Notes: generated from the letters alone by a model not told the origin. A stretch of DNA of 12,666 nucleotides from an uncultured Ruminococcus sp. (GCA_937942105.1 CALDFS010000303.1:1-12666), one strand, 5' to 3'; shown: positions 1 to 7,255, counted from the first letter of the stretch. Translations and numbers: made by a program.

Positions 1-674
1 TAAGCGGCGACGTCAAGTGCGACTCAATGCACATTTCCGGTTCGGGAAAGATTGAGGGCGAGGTCGACTGCAAAAACGAAATCCATATATCCGGTTCGGG
101 TAGGATCGAAAAGGATGTCAAGTGCAACTCTTTGCATATATCCGGTGCGGCAAAGGCTGCAAACGTTAAGGCAAGGGAGGTTCACATCTCCGGCTCCTGC
201 TCCACGGAGGGAAAAATAGAGGCTGACGAAATAAAAATCTCCGGCGTGATGAGTGCCGGCGGTGACATCTGCGGAGAAAAGGTCGAGGTTAGCGGCGGCA
301 TAAAAACCTCTCACCTGTTAAGCGGCGAAACGGTGGATATAAGGTTCGGCTCCTACAATTGCAGTATCGGCGAAATCGGCGGCGGTGTGATATCCGTCCG
401 CCCGGGGGACTATATCAATCGCTCCTTCGGCGGACTGTTTGAGTTCAGATGGAAGCGTTCTGACGGCTATATGTCAAGCGGCAAAAGCAGCGGTCACGTT
501 ATAAATATCGGCTCGATAGAGGGCGACGATATCACCATTCAGGACTGCATTGTAGACACTATCCGCGGCGGAAGGGTAAAAATACTTTCGGGCTGTGTGG
601 TTAAAAGAGTGGAATACAGCGGCGAGCTTACAGTTGAGGATGGCGCAAAGGTCGAAGAGCAAATCAAGATATAA
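1..674 (+). CDS. Bactofilin-like polymer-forming beta-helix protein, 5'-truncated
   Basis: The reading frame is open from base 3 with no stop before the window edge, so the ATG at 27 is probably internal and the gene starts upstream; 223 codons are visible. The sequence is built of rungs carrying the motif (H/K)ISG or VSG, at visible residues 11, 29, 46, 62, 79 and 96, so the period is 16-18 residues. Gly, Ser and short charged turns separate beta-like stretches. This is the pattern of the bactofilin / polymer-forming cytoskeletal family, whose members make a right-handed beta-helix and self-assemble. A less regular central part (residues 115-165, with Trp and several aromatics) is followed by more rungs up to the C-terminal VEEQIKI. 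No membrane segment is visible. The partner genes are outside the window, so its cellular role cannot be read here. Family assignment is fairly firm; function is inference. Confidence 0.75.
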   Translation, partial: SGDVKCDSMHISGSGKIEGEVDCKNEIHISGSGRIEKDVKCNSLHISGAAKAANVKAREVHISGSCSTEGKIEADEIKISGVMSAGGDICGEKVEVSGGIKTSHLLSGETVDIRFGSYNCSIGEIGGGVISVRPGDYINRSFGGLFEFRWKRSDGYMSSGKSSGHVINIGSIEGDDITIQDCIVDTIRGGRVKILSGCVVKRVEYSGELTVEDGAKVEEQIKI

Positions 675-684
675 AAAATTATGA

Positions 685-706
685 CAGGGTGAAAAGCTTC
701 ACTCTG
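685..706. terminator. Bidirectional hairpin between convergent genes
   Basis: A 9-bp stem (685-693 with 698-706, one G-U pair) closes a 4-nt loop. On the minus strand it is followed by a run of six T within 12 nt (complement of 673-678), which suits termination of the hydrolase transcript. On the plus strand the tail is only ACTTTTG, so termination of the bactofilin-like gene is less certain. Confidence 0.65.
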
Positions 707-723
707 CCTTAACTTTTGTGTGC

Positions 724-1707
724 TCATGCGCGCTTGCCGTCAAACTCTTTCCAGAAGTTCTTAACCGCGGCTTCGTAGCCTGCTCTGTCGATAATACAGC
801 TCATGCCGTGGTCTGCCCCGGGGACAATAAGAAGCCTTTTTTCGGACGCGCACGCAAGATAGTTGCGATATGTCATCTCAACGGGAACAAAATGGTCGTC
901 CGTTCCGTGTATGAACAATACCGGGGTTTTGCACTGACGCAGTGCGTCAATGGTGGAATAGCTTGATTCGGCATACTGGTTCTTGCGCTCGTATATAGCG
1001 GATGCAAGCCCCTTGTGTATGTTATAGTTGATGTGAAGATTGTTGTTGACAACGTGGTTCCATATCTCATCGGGCGAGGTGAATGCGCAGTCGGCAATGA
1101 TTCCGTGAACATTTTCGGGAAGCTTCAGTCCGCCGGTCATTAAAACGGTGGTGGCGCCCATTGAAACTCCGCAAAGATATACAGGAAGCTCCGCCGATTT
1201 GTTGTCGATAACCCACTGTGTCCAGTCCAGGCAGTCGTATCTTTCGATAACTCCGAAGCCCATATAATCGCCGCCGCTGTTGTTCTGACCGCGCTGCTCG
1301 GCAAACAGAACAGAACAGCCGTTTTCGTGCAGGAAATCGGCGACAAGTCCAAAATCGCTTGTCCATGAGGACCGCCAGCCGTGCATGGCAACAACTATCC
1401 TTTTTGGATTCTCTGCTGGGTACCAGTGCCCCACAAGCGTAATATCGTCAAACCCTTGAATTTCTACGCGCTCCGTGGGTGCGGTCTCAAGCTTTTCGGC
1501 GGCTTCAGCCTGCTTTTTAAAGACCTCTTCGTCAATCAGCGAGCCTGCAATGCGGTTGGTAGCCCGCGTCATCATTTTCGGACCCTCGCGGTCAAGGGCT
1601 GTTTTCATAAGAAATTTTGTCGTAAAATATGCGGCTGTTCCGAATACGGCGGTAGCGCCGAGAACCGCCCCGGAAGCAATAAGAATCTTGTTTTTGTCAG
1701 GTTTCAT
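724..1707 (-). CDS. Membrane-anchored alpha/beta hydrolase (serine hydrolase)
   Basis: Predicted 327-aa hydrolase of the alpha/beta fold. Residues 7-33 form one hydrophobic segment, probably an N-terminal anchor or uncleaved signal, so the enzyme likely sits at the membrane with the catalytic domain outside. The oxyanion region is MHGW at 108-111, the nucleophile is Ser182 in GVSMG (180-184), the acid is Asp271 in HGTDDHFVP (267-275) and the base is His300 in GADHG. This triad order and spacing fit the family well and resemble the BAAT/dienelactone-hydrolase-like, YqkD-like group of Firmicutes. The substrate is unknown. The ATG at 1707 is chosen over a GTG at 1725 because AAAGGA at 1717-1722 is well spaced for it and the GTG would lie upstream of that site. 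It is downstream of and co-oriented with the acylation operon but has its own promoter-like sequence. Confidence 0.85.
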   Translation of the reverse strand: MKPDKNKILIASGAVLGATAVFGTAAYFTTKFLMKTALDREGPKMMTRATNRIAGSLIDEEVFKKQAEAAEKLETAPTERVEIQGFDDITLVGHWYPAENPKRIVVAMHGWRSSWTSDFGLVADFLHENGCSVLFAEQRGQNNSGGDYMGFGVIERYDCLDWTQWVIDNKSAELPVYLCGVSMGATTVLMTGGLKLPENVHGIIADCAFTSPDEIWNHVVNNNLHINYNIHKGLASAIYERKNQYAESSYSTIDALRQCKTPVLFIHGTDDHFVPVEMTYRNYLACASEKRLLIVPGADHGMSCIIDRAGYEAAVKNFWKEFDGKRA

Positions 1708-1716
1708 GTTGATTAA

Positions 1717-1722
1717 TCCTTT
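1717..1722 (-). promoter_or_regulatory. Ribosome binding site that sets the hydrolase start
   Basis: AAAGGA on the minus strand lies 9 nt before the ATG at 1707. The longer frame from the GTG at 1725 would contain this site, so the shorter protein is preferred. Confidence 0.7.
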
Positions 1723-1742
1723 CACGGCTTATTTCAGATTTA

Positions 1743-1792
1743 AAGGGCAGCATATCATAAGGAAAACGCCGACCTTGTGATTTACTGCCCTT
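1743..1792. repeat. Imperfect 20-bp palindrome in the hydrolase leader
   Basis: Arms 1743-1762 and 1773-1792 match as inverted repeats at 17 of 20 positions around a 10-nt loop. The outer 8 bp (AAGGGCAG / CTGCCCTT) and inner 4 bp (AAGG / CCTT) are perfect, and either RNA strand would fold with two mismatches and one G-U pair. No run of T follows on either side, so it is a poor Rho-independent terminator. One arm abuts the TATAAT box at 1794-1799, so the element would sit at the transcription start or in the leader of the hydrolase gene. It could be an operator, an mRNA-stabilising hairpin or a dispersed REP-like element. No known riboswitch class was recognised. Confidence 0.7.
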
Positions 1793-1793
1793 A

Positions 1794-1822
1794 ATTATAC
1801 TCCTTGATTGTGGAGAATATAA
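1794..1822 (-). promoter_or_regulatory. Candidate promoter for the hydrolase gene
   Basis: A perfect TATAAT (complement of 1794-1799) lies 17 bp from a poor -35 sequence, TTATAT (1817-1822). It predicts a start near 1787 and a leader of about 80 nt that includes most of the palindrome. The weak -35 box suggests low basal activity or activator dependence. Confidence 0.45.
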
Positions 1823-1853
1823 GTGAAACTACGGCAAATGCAGTGAAATATTT

Positions 1854-3323
1854 TTACTTCTTTGGCTGAAGCCAAGCGGCGTAGTCGCCCCAGAAATAGT
1901 CGCCGATATATTCCTCATAAAGTCCGGAATCGACATAAATAGCAAGTCGCTGCTGCCCACCGGCGATAAACAGCTCACTTGAAGTGTTGTTGGGGACGGA
2001 TATATCCTCAGCACATTTGCCATCCGGAATGATAATTTCGGTGATAAGCGAGCCGCTGAGTGCTCCGCCGTCCAACCTTGAAATGTTTTTGCCCAAGGTC
2101 AGCTTTTTGCATGATGAACCATTGAATGCAGCTTTTGCGACGGTGGTAACCTCAGCACCGTCGGTGAAGTCCGGGATGGTGAGTGACTCCTGCGCCCTGC
2201 CTTCATCTGTAAGACCTATAATCTTCCAAGAGCCGTCATCTGCCGAATCAAGCAGGAAATAGATGTTCTCCTGTTCGTCCTGATTTCCGCTTTGCTCATC
2301 CTTCGGTCTGTGACCGGCGGGTGAAGGAAGCTCACTATAAGCAAGCGTGATATCGCTTCTTCCAAGCTCCCGCTTTATATCGTCAATCAGCTTGACGGTG
2401 CGCACCGTAACGCCGGAGTTGTTAAGGTGGAATTCTGAATCGAAGAAGTAACCGTCGTCCATAATGTAATCAAATACATTGCTTATGACCTTGCAGTCAA
2501 GGCTAAGGCAGAGGTTTTTGTAAAATGCACGTATCGATTCATCGGTGCTGCTTTCAAAGACAGCTTTTTCATTCATCGGCGGGAAGCTGAAATAAACCTC
2601 ACCCCCTTGTGAGCGTATGAAAGCTGTGTAATCATTTACGTATTCTATGAACTCCTCGTATTCGGTAAGGTCATCGTCTTCAAAATCCGCCGAGAAGTCA
2701 AGCTTTATTGGATTTCCATAGCCCGTAAGCTCGTTGTAAGGGCGGTCAAAGGTATTGTCGCCGTATTCATTGAAGTTTTCCTTTTTGTATGCTCCCTGAT
2801 TGACAGGTCTTTCACCGCTGATAAGATATCTGAGCTTGCTCGAACCGAACTTCCACGCCGCCCCAACGAGCGAGCCGTAATCGTCCTTACCCACGTGAGC
2901 GAGCATGGAAAAGCTGCCGTCCATAGCTTCTAAAGCCGTTTCCGAGCCGAAGTATAAGGAAAGCGTCTGTGCGCTCATCTCAGGCGCTAAGATGAAGATG
3001 TCTCCCTCGTTGACCGATGCACGGCTCAGATCCATCATCAGCTTAGTGCCGAGGTCGGCATACAGCCCGAAGTTTACAACATGATAGCCCAGCTCGTCTT
3101 CAATCATCTTACTGTCAAGCCCGAACGCCGCAGAGCTTCCGCCGACTATGACTATCTTCTTTTCCTCTATGCTGCACAGCCGCTCATATTTTTCTGAAAG
3201 CTCGCCGACGAAGGTATCATCATATACTGCCGGAAGCGCAAATACCGCCGCGATAACCATAATAAATGGTACAGCAAACACCGCAAGCATAGCCGCAAAG
3301 GTCTTTATAAAATTCTTTTTCAT
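1854..3323 (-). CDS. Membrane-anchored SGNH-like acyltransferase/esterase with C-terminal LRR_5 repeats
   Basis: A 489-aa protein with an N-terminal signal or anchor at residues 7-32. The middle (about 56-322) is an SGNH/GDSL-like domain: VIVGGSSAAFG at 58-68 with candidate nucleophile Ser63, NFG at 84-86, and FFDSEFHLN at 293-301 giving the catalytic Asp295-x-x-His299 pair. A hydrophilic linker (about 325-355) leads to a degenerate BspA-type LRR_5 region (about 380-489), seen as paired 'IP..' strands and AKAAF and the usual LRR_5 end with IYVDSGLYEEY. It is last in a four-gene operon and directly follows the MBOAT gene, the standard arrangement of AlgI with AlgJ/AlgX or DltB with DltD. By that analogy it transfers acyl (probably acetyl) groups to a surface glycan, or removes them. 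It is a paralogue of the lipoprotein at 5102-7192. The acceptor is unknown. Confidence 0.8.
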   Translation of the reverse strand: MKKNFIKTFAAMLAVFAVPFIMVIAAVFALPAVYDDTFVGELSEKYERLCSIEEKKIVIVGGSSAAFGLDSKMIEDELGYHVVNFGLYADLGTKLMMDLSRASVNEGDIFILAPEMSAQTLSLYFGSETALEAMDGSFSMLAHVGKDDYGSLVGAAWKFGSSKLRYLISGERPVNQGAYKKENFNEYGDNTFDRPYNELTGYGNPIKLDFSADFEDDDLTEYEEFIEYVNDYTAFIRSQGGEVYFSFPPMNEKAVFESSTDESIRAFYKNLCLSLDCKVISNVFDYIMDDGYFFDSEFHLNNSGVTVRTVKLIDDIKRELGRSDITLAYSELPSPAGHRPKDEQSGNQDEQENIYFLLDSADDGSWKIIGLTDEGRAQESLTIPDFTDGAEVTTVAKAAFNGSSCKKLTLGKNISRLDGGALSGSLITEIIIPDGKCAEDISVPNNTSSELFIAGGQQRLAIYVDSGLYEEYIGDYFWGDYAAWLQPKK

Positions 3324-3330
3324 ATCAAGA

Positions 3331-3336
3331 CCTCCT
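3331..3336 (-). promoter_or_regulatory. Shine-Dalgarno overlapping the upstream stop codon
   Basis: AGGAGG on the minus strand begins with the final A of the MBOAT gene's TGA stop (3336-3338) and lies 7 nt before the ATG at 3323. This fixes the start of the SGNH gene and implies that both proteins are translated from one message, probably coupled. Confidence 0.8.
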
Positions 3337-4814
3337 CAGAATTGGAAATAGATGAACGAGCTTGCCCCGCCTGAGCTAAGAAGCAGCAGCCATGCCGCCG
3401 CAACTGTCCAGCAGAGAATGATATATAAAAATCCCGAAGCGAAAGTGCCATTGTATTCGCCGCTCGGATAGTTCTTCAGAGCTATCTGCAAATCAAGCTG
3501 CTTTACAATGTATATCATAAGTATTATTGAAATGATTCGCACCCAATCCAGCCCAAGAGCGGTCAGCGATGCGCCTATTTGCAGTCCGGTCCAGCCCGAA
3601 AACAGCGTTCTGTAAAGCGATATCATATCGGATGCGGAATTCGCCCTGAAAGCCACCCACGCTATAAGCACAAGCAGGAAGGTCACAATCCGCTTGAACA
3701 CAACCGCCGGGACTCCTGATTGATTTATTCTGAGCTTATCCCAAAGCTTGGAGCGAAGCCCCGATGTGATATGCCCTATTATCTGGTACACCCCATGGAT
3801 TACTCCCCAGATAATATATGTCCACGCTGCACCGTGCCATATTCCCGAAAGCAGAAAGACTATGAAGATGTTGGCATAGTGCTTAGCCCGCGAACATCTT
3901 GAACCGCCAAGCGGGATATATACATAATCTGTAAACCATGATGTCAGCGAGATATGCCATCTGCGCCAGAAATCGCGAATGTTCACAGCGCTGTAGGGGT
4001 CTTTAAAGTTCTGCATAAGGTTTATGCCCATTATTTTGGCACAGCCTATGGCTATGTCGGTATATCCCGAAAAGTCGCAGTAGATCTGAACCGAAAACAG
4101 CGCAGTTGCTACTAAAACGGTAAAGCCGTTGAAAAGCTCACTGCCGCCATCCGAAGCCGAGGAGTAAACAAGGTCCACCACCCGCGATATCTGGTCGGCA
4201 ACAGCTATTTTTTTGAAGAAGCCCACAGCCATCATTTTAAGCCCCATGCTCGTCATGTATGGGGATGGCGGATTGTCCGCTTTGAGCTGGGGCAGAAGGT
4301 TTTCCGGGCGCTCAATAGGTCCCGCAACGAGCTGAGGAAAGTAGGAGACATAGAGCGCGTAATAACCGAAGTGCCGCTCGGCCTTCATCTTCCCACGGTA
4401 GACGTCTATTACATACGAAAGCGTCTGGAATGTGTAAAAGGATATTCCTACCGGAAGCATCAAATCAAGTGAGAATTTAAGGTCTGCACCGAAAAGATTT
4501 ATCAGCGAGCAGACGGTATCTGCAAGAAAGTTAAAATATTTAAAGAAGAACAAAACCCCAAGGCTTGCAGCAGCCACAGTAACGGCAAGAAGCCGCTTAA
4601 CACCCTGCTTTTTAGCTTTCTCGATTCCCAGGGCGCAGGAATAGGATATTACAGTTGTGAAAAGAATTAAATAGATAAGGTCCGCCTGCCAGCTCATATA
4701 GAAGAAATAGCTTGCGGCAAGAAGCATCACCCAGCGCGCTTTTTTGGGAAGCACCCGATACAGAACCAGCACTATAGGGAAGAATACAAGGAACGCAAAT
4801 GAATTGAATACCAT
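3336..4814 (-). CDS. MBOAT family O-acyltransferase (AlgI/DltB type)
   Basis: A 492-aa polytopic membrane protein typical of AlgI-like MBOAT enzymes. It starts MVFNSFAFLVFFPIVLVLYR, continues with many hydrophobic helices, and carries the family blocks PVGISFYTFQ (121-130), QLVAGPIERP (161-170), CDFSGYTDIAIG (246-257), NIRDFWRRWHISLTSWF (278-294) and SGIWHGAAWT (323-332). His327 in the WHGA block is the expected essential histidine; His287 and His340 are also present. Family members move acyl groups from a cytoplasmic donor across the membrane to an extracytoplasmic partner. Here the likely partners are the two SGNH proteins of the same operon. There is no DltA or DltC gene nearby, so D-alanylation of teichoic acid is less likely than O-acetylation of a polysaccharide. 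Its ATG lies 3 nt past the stop of the preceding gene, with AAGGGAG as ribosome binding site. Confidence 0.92.
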   Translation of the reverse strand: MVFNSFAFLVFFPIVLVLYRVLPKKARWVMLLAASYFFYMSWQADLIYLILFTTVISYSCALGIEKAKKQGVKRLLAVTVAAASLGVLFFFKYFNFLADTVCSLINLFGADLKFSLDLMLPVGISFYTFQTLSYVIDVYRGKMKAERHFGYYALYVSYFPQLVAGPIERPENLLPQLKADNPPSPYMTSMGLKMMAVGFFKKIAVADQISRVVDLVYSSASDGGSELFNGFTVLVATALFSVQIYCDFSGYTDIAIGCAKIMGINLMQNFKDPYSAVNIRDFWRRWHISLTSWFTDYVYIPLGGSRCSRAKHYANIFIVFLLSGIWHGAAWTYIIWGVIHGVYQIIGHITSGLRSKLWDKLRINQSGVPAVVFKRIVTFLLVLIAWVAFRANSASDMISLYRTLFSGWTGLQIGASLTALGLDWVRIISIILMIYIVKQLDLQIALKNYPSGEYNGTFASGFLYIILCWTVAAAWLLLLSSGGASSFIYFQF

Positions 4815-4817
4815 GCG

Positions 4818-5105
4818 CTATTCTCCCTTCCCGGAACCGATTCTGTCCGACTTTTTTGGGATAGATTTGCACAAAAGTGCCACGGATAAGCTTATCAGAA
4901 GAGCCAAAAACAGCTCGCTGACGTCTGCGCCAAGCATAAACATCAGAAAGAACAAAGCGATATGTGCAGCGGCATTAACAATAACGGGAATGATTTCAGC
5001 CTTCCGCCCGCGCATAAGCCTATAGCATACGTGAAGAGCAGCGATAAGTACCATCAGCGCCCAGAACCATATCGTTCCCAAAACCTTATATTCGTTCATA
5101 GTCAT
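4818..5105 (-). CDS. Small three-helix membrane protein of the acylation operon
   Basis: A 95-aa protein of no family I recognise. It has three hydrophobic segments (about 8-31, 38-58 and 62-82), short charged loops (RGRKAE at 32-37) and a hydrophilic basic C-terminus (KKSDRIGSGKGE). The start is the ATG at 5105: AAAGGAG lies 8 nt upstream, and the codon overlaps the TGA of the lipoprotein gene as ATGA (5102-5105). An in-frame ATG two codons later (5099) fits the binding site less well. It sits between the lipoprotein and the MBOAT gene with almost no spacing on either side, so a role as accessory or assembly subunit of the acylation complex is a reasonable inference. Nothing in the sequence shows a catalytic activity. 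Confidence 0.75.
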   Translation of the reverse strand: MTMNEYKVLGTIWFWALMVLIAALHVCYRLMRGRKAEIIPVIVNAAAHIALFFLMFMLGADVSELFLALLISLSVALLCKSIPKKSDRIGSGKGE

Positions 5106-7192
5106 TCACTGCGCTCCTTTTCCAGCTGAGCCTTTATGTCATGGGCAAGATTCTGCGTGCGTATCTGCGCGCCCTCGTCGTTTAAATGCCATTCCGAATC
5201 AAAGAAGTATTTGTGCTCCATAACATATGTTCCAACGTTTGAGATTACCGGGTAGTCGAGCTTTTCCGCACAGCTATCTGTGAATTTGTCGTATTCCGAC
5301 TGAGCGGCAGCGCTCTTATGAAGCCTTGCCTTGTCGTAGGTGCCGAAGCTCATGTAAAGCTTGGCGCCCTTTGCTTTGTAGACTTTATATATCTCATTGA
5401 GATTTTCATATTGAAGCTTGGTATAGTTGAAACCCTGAGTAGCGTCTCCGAAGCTTCCGCGCACGCTCTTGCGGACTGTTGAGCGGTCGCCGTACTTGTT
5501 AAGCTCGGTCGGAAGCTGATATTCCTTTCCGCTTTGATGGATGGCGGGGACAAGCGAACCGTCCTGCGGGTTGCCAACCTGAAACTCGCGGAAGGAATCC
5601 CAGAAGCCGGTGTATTTCGAGATGTCAGCGTCCCTGAAAATGTCATAGCACTGCTCATTTCCGCGGAACATCTTTGCGTGGAACCTGTTTGAACCCATCG
5701 CAGAGGAGTCAAAGAACTCCGGCGCGTGAACAACTATATCGCCCTTAGACACGTATTTTGATATGACGTCTAAGAAGAACAGTGACGGGTTGGCAACGTT
5801 GGTGCCATAGTTTATAACGCTGTAGCCGGGCATAAGCTTCTCGAAAAGTGCGGAATCAAGACCGTTTAATGATGATGAGCCTGAAACAACTACGATCTTT
5901 TTGCCTTCAGCCTGCCTTAGGCGCTCATATTTAATGCAGAACGAGCCTTCGATCGCGCCGGAATAGACCGGCAGACGCTGCGAGTTTAATACAACTGTCT
6001 TGACGTTCGGATTAAAGCTTTTATCCCAGACCGAAACAACCGAGTCAAAGAAAACGACTTCACGCAGGCTTTCACAATCCGAGAACGCACCCGACTGTAT
6101 ATTCTTTACCGTTCTTGGAATAACGACTTTTTCGATTCCGCCGGAAAATGCTCCCTTTGCGATTTCCATGACTTTAAGCCCATCTATTTCCTCGGGAATA
6201 ACAACTGTGCTGTCAGAGCCTGCGTAGCCGGTGATTTTTATGCCATCCTCTGCTGCTTTCTTCTGGTCAAGCTTGCCCCAGCTGTAGCTTGAATCGCTGA
6301 TATAGCTTATGCTTTCGGCGGAATACTCAAACTCGGAAGCGGGCGTTTCCTTTGCCCAGACTGCGTATAGGTCCAAAGCGCCGTTATCGACCCTGCAAAC
6401 ACCACCCATATTTGAAAATCCCGGAATGTCGTTGCAGGATTCATAGTCTGAGTATTCAGCCGGCTCGGTGCTGTAGCCAATGCAGGAATATCCCTCGCGG
6501 GCAAAACTTCCGTCAGCGTGAAGTGTCTGCTGCATGGCAAAGGTATCGCTGTATTGCTTGGTTATGCTGAACTGCTCAGAGCCGTCGGCAGTAACACCGC
6601 CATTCAGATGGTATGTGATGGTGTAATCAGAAAATCCAGAGAAGTTTGCGTATACAGAACGGTTCTCAGTTATCTTGAATGTATATTCCATGTCCTCACT
6701 TAAAAGCGTGCCGCCGTCGGAAAGAAAGCCGCCCTCCGACCATCCCTCAAAACTGAGGTTTTCGGATTCAGCAGCTGTAAGCTTAACGTCTGTAGGATAG
6801 GCAAACAGCTCGCCCGATGCCGTTGCCTTGGCGGATTCCACGCTCTTTTTAACGCTGAGCCGGAAGACTTCCGACTCCTTTGCAACTATCATGTCAATAG
6901 TTGCGGGCGCGATAACGTCGCTCAGCCTGAGCCGCCCGCGCTCTTCGTCAAATTCTGCGTCAGCGGTGTTGCCGATATAAATATATCCTTCATCCAAAGT
7001 GACTTTAAATGTAACTGTCCTGCCGGACGTGGCGTCAACGATATTGTCGCCTTCAATGGTTATTCCATCGCAGGGGCGAAGCATTATTCTTACGGTATAA
7101 TCCTCACGTTTTTCAGGCTTTTGTGCACATCCGCACATCAGAAGCGTAAACGCTGTAAGCACAGGCAGCAGCCGCATAAATAGATGTTTCAT
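5102..7192 (-). CDS. Surface lipoprotein: InlB-like repeat, LRR_5, C-terminal SGNH-like domain
   Basis: A 696-aa exported protein. The signal peptide ends in MCGC with candidate lipidated Cys22 (Gly at -1). Residues about 30-185 are beta-rich and resemble divergent bacterial surface repeats, ending in YANFSG (181-186). Residues 190-280 match a Listeria-Bacteroides (InlB B-type) repeat: YTITYHLNGG at the start and LDLYAVWAKE at the end. Residues 328-405 are BspA-type LRR_5 (VIPEEIDGLKVMEIAKGAF and a second turn with IQSGAF). The C-terminal domain (about 420-696) is SGNH-like: VVVSGSSSLNGLDS at 434-447 with candidate Ser439, NYG at 461-463, and FFDSEWHLN (663-671) giving Asp665-x-x-His669. It is paralogous to the 1854-3323 product. 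The ATG at 7192 has GGAG 9 nt upstream. As first gene of the operon it is probably an extracellular glycan O-acyltransferase or esterase held at the membrane by lipid, with repeats for wall or glycan contact. Confidence 0.8.
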   Translation of the reverse strand: MKHLFMRLLPVLTAFTLLMCGCAQKPEKREDYTVRIMLRPCDGITIEGDNIVDATSGRTVTFKVTLDEGYIYIGNTADAEFDEERGRLRLSDVIAPATIDMIVAKESEVFRLSVKKSVESAKATASGELFAYPTDVKLTAAESENLSFEGWSEGGFLSDGGTLLSEDMEYTFKITENRSVYANFSGFSDYTITYHLNGGVTADGSEQFSITKQYSDTFAMQQTLHADGSFAREGYSCIGYSTEPAEYSDYESCNDIPGFSNMGGVCRVDNGALDLYAVWAKETPASEFEYSAESISYISDSSYSWGKLDQKKAAEDGIKITGYAGSDSTVVIPEEIDGLKVMEIAKGAFSGGIEKVVIPRTVKNIQSGAFSDCESLREVVFFDSVVSVWDKSFNPNVKTVVLNSQRLPVYSGAIEGSFCIKYERLRQAEGKKIVVVSGSSSLNGLDSALFEKLMPGYSVINYGTNVANPSLFFLDVISKYVSKGDIVVHAPEFFDSSAMGSNRFHAKMFRGNEQCYDIFRDADISKYTGFWDSFREFQVGNPQDGSLVPAIHQSGKEYQLPTELNKYGDRSTVRKSVRGSFGDATQGFNYTKLQYENLNEIYKVYKAKGAKLYMSFGTYDKARLHKSAAAQSEYDKFTDSCAEKLDYPVISNVGTYVMEHKYFFDSEWHLNDEGAQIRTQNLAHDIKAQLEKERSE

Positions 7193-7226
7193 ATTTTTTC
7201 TCCAATCGGGAAATCTTCTACATCAA

Positions 7227-7255
7227 ATTTAACACCTAATCAAACCCGGTGTCAA
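7227..7255 (-). promoter_or_regulatory. Promoter of the acylation operon
   Basis: A perfect TTGACA (complement of 7250-7255) and TTAAAT (complement of 7227-7232, 4 of 6 matches) are separated by exactly 17 bp. It predicts a start near 7220 and a leader of about 28 nt before the ATG at 7192. It looks like a housekeeping sigma-A promoter. No operator was recognised. Confidence 0.7.

Noticed and set aside
36..150. CRISPR-like or tandem DNA repeat at the left end
   Set aside because: The periodicity (51-54 bases) is the codon image of beta-helix rungs in an open reading frame, not spaced identical repeats.
1708..1725. Longer hydrolase start at a GTG (1725)
   Set aside because: The well-placed AAAGGA at 1717-1722 lies inside the extra segment and points to the ATG at 1707.
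1743..1792. A riboswitch or T-box in the hydrolase leader
   Set aside because: The element is a single imperfect hairpin with no second domain, no T-box sequence and no following terminator, and the gene is not a biosynthetic or transport gene.
1854..5105. A dlt operon (D-alanylation of teichoic acids)
   Set aside because: MBOAT plus SGNH partner recalls DltB/DltD, but no DltA ligase or DltC carrier is present and the partners carry LRR and InlB-type repeats. General polysaccharide O-acylation is the better fit.
5350..5733. 127-codon minus-strand frame inside the lipoprotein gene
   Set aside because: It lies wholly within the SGNH coding region in another frame, has low-complexity Arg/Ser/Thr content and no recognisable motif. 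It is a shadow of the real gene.
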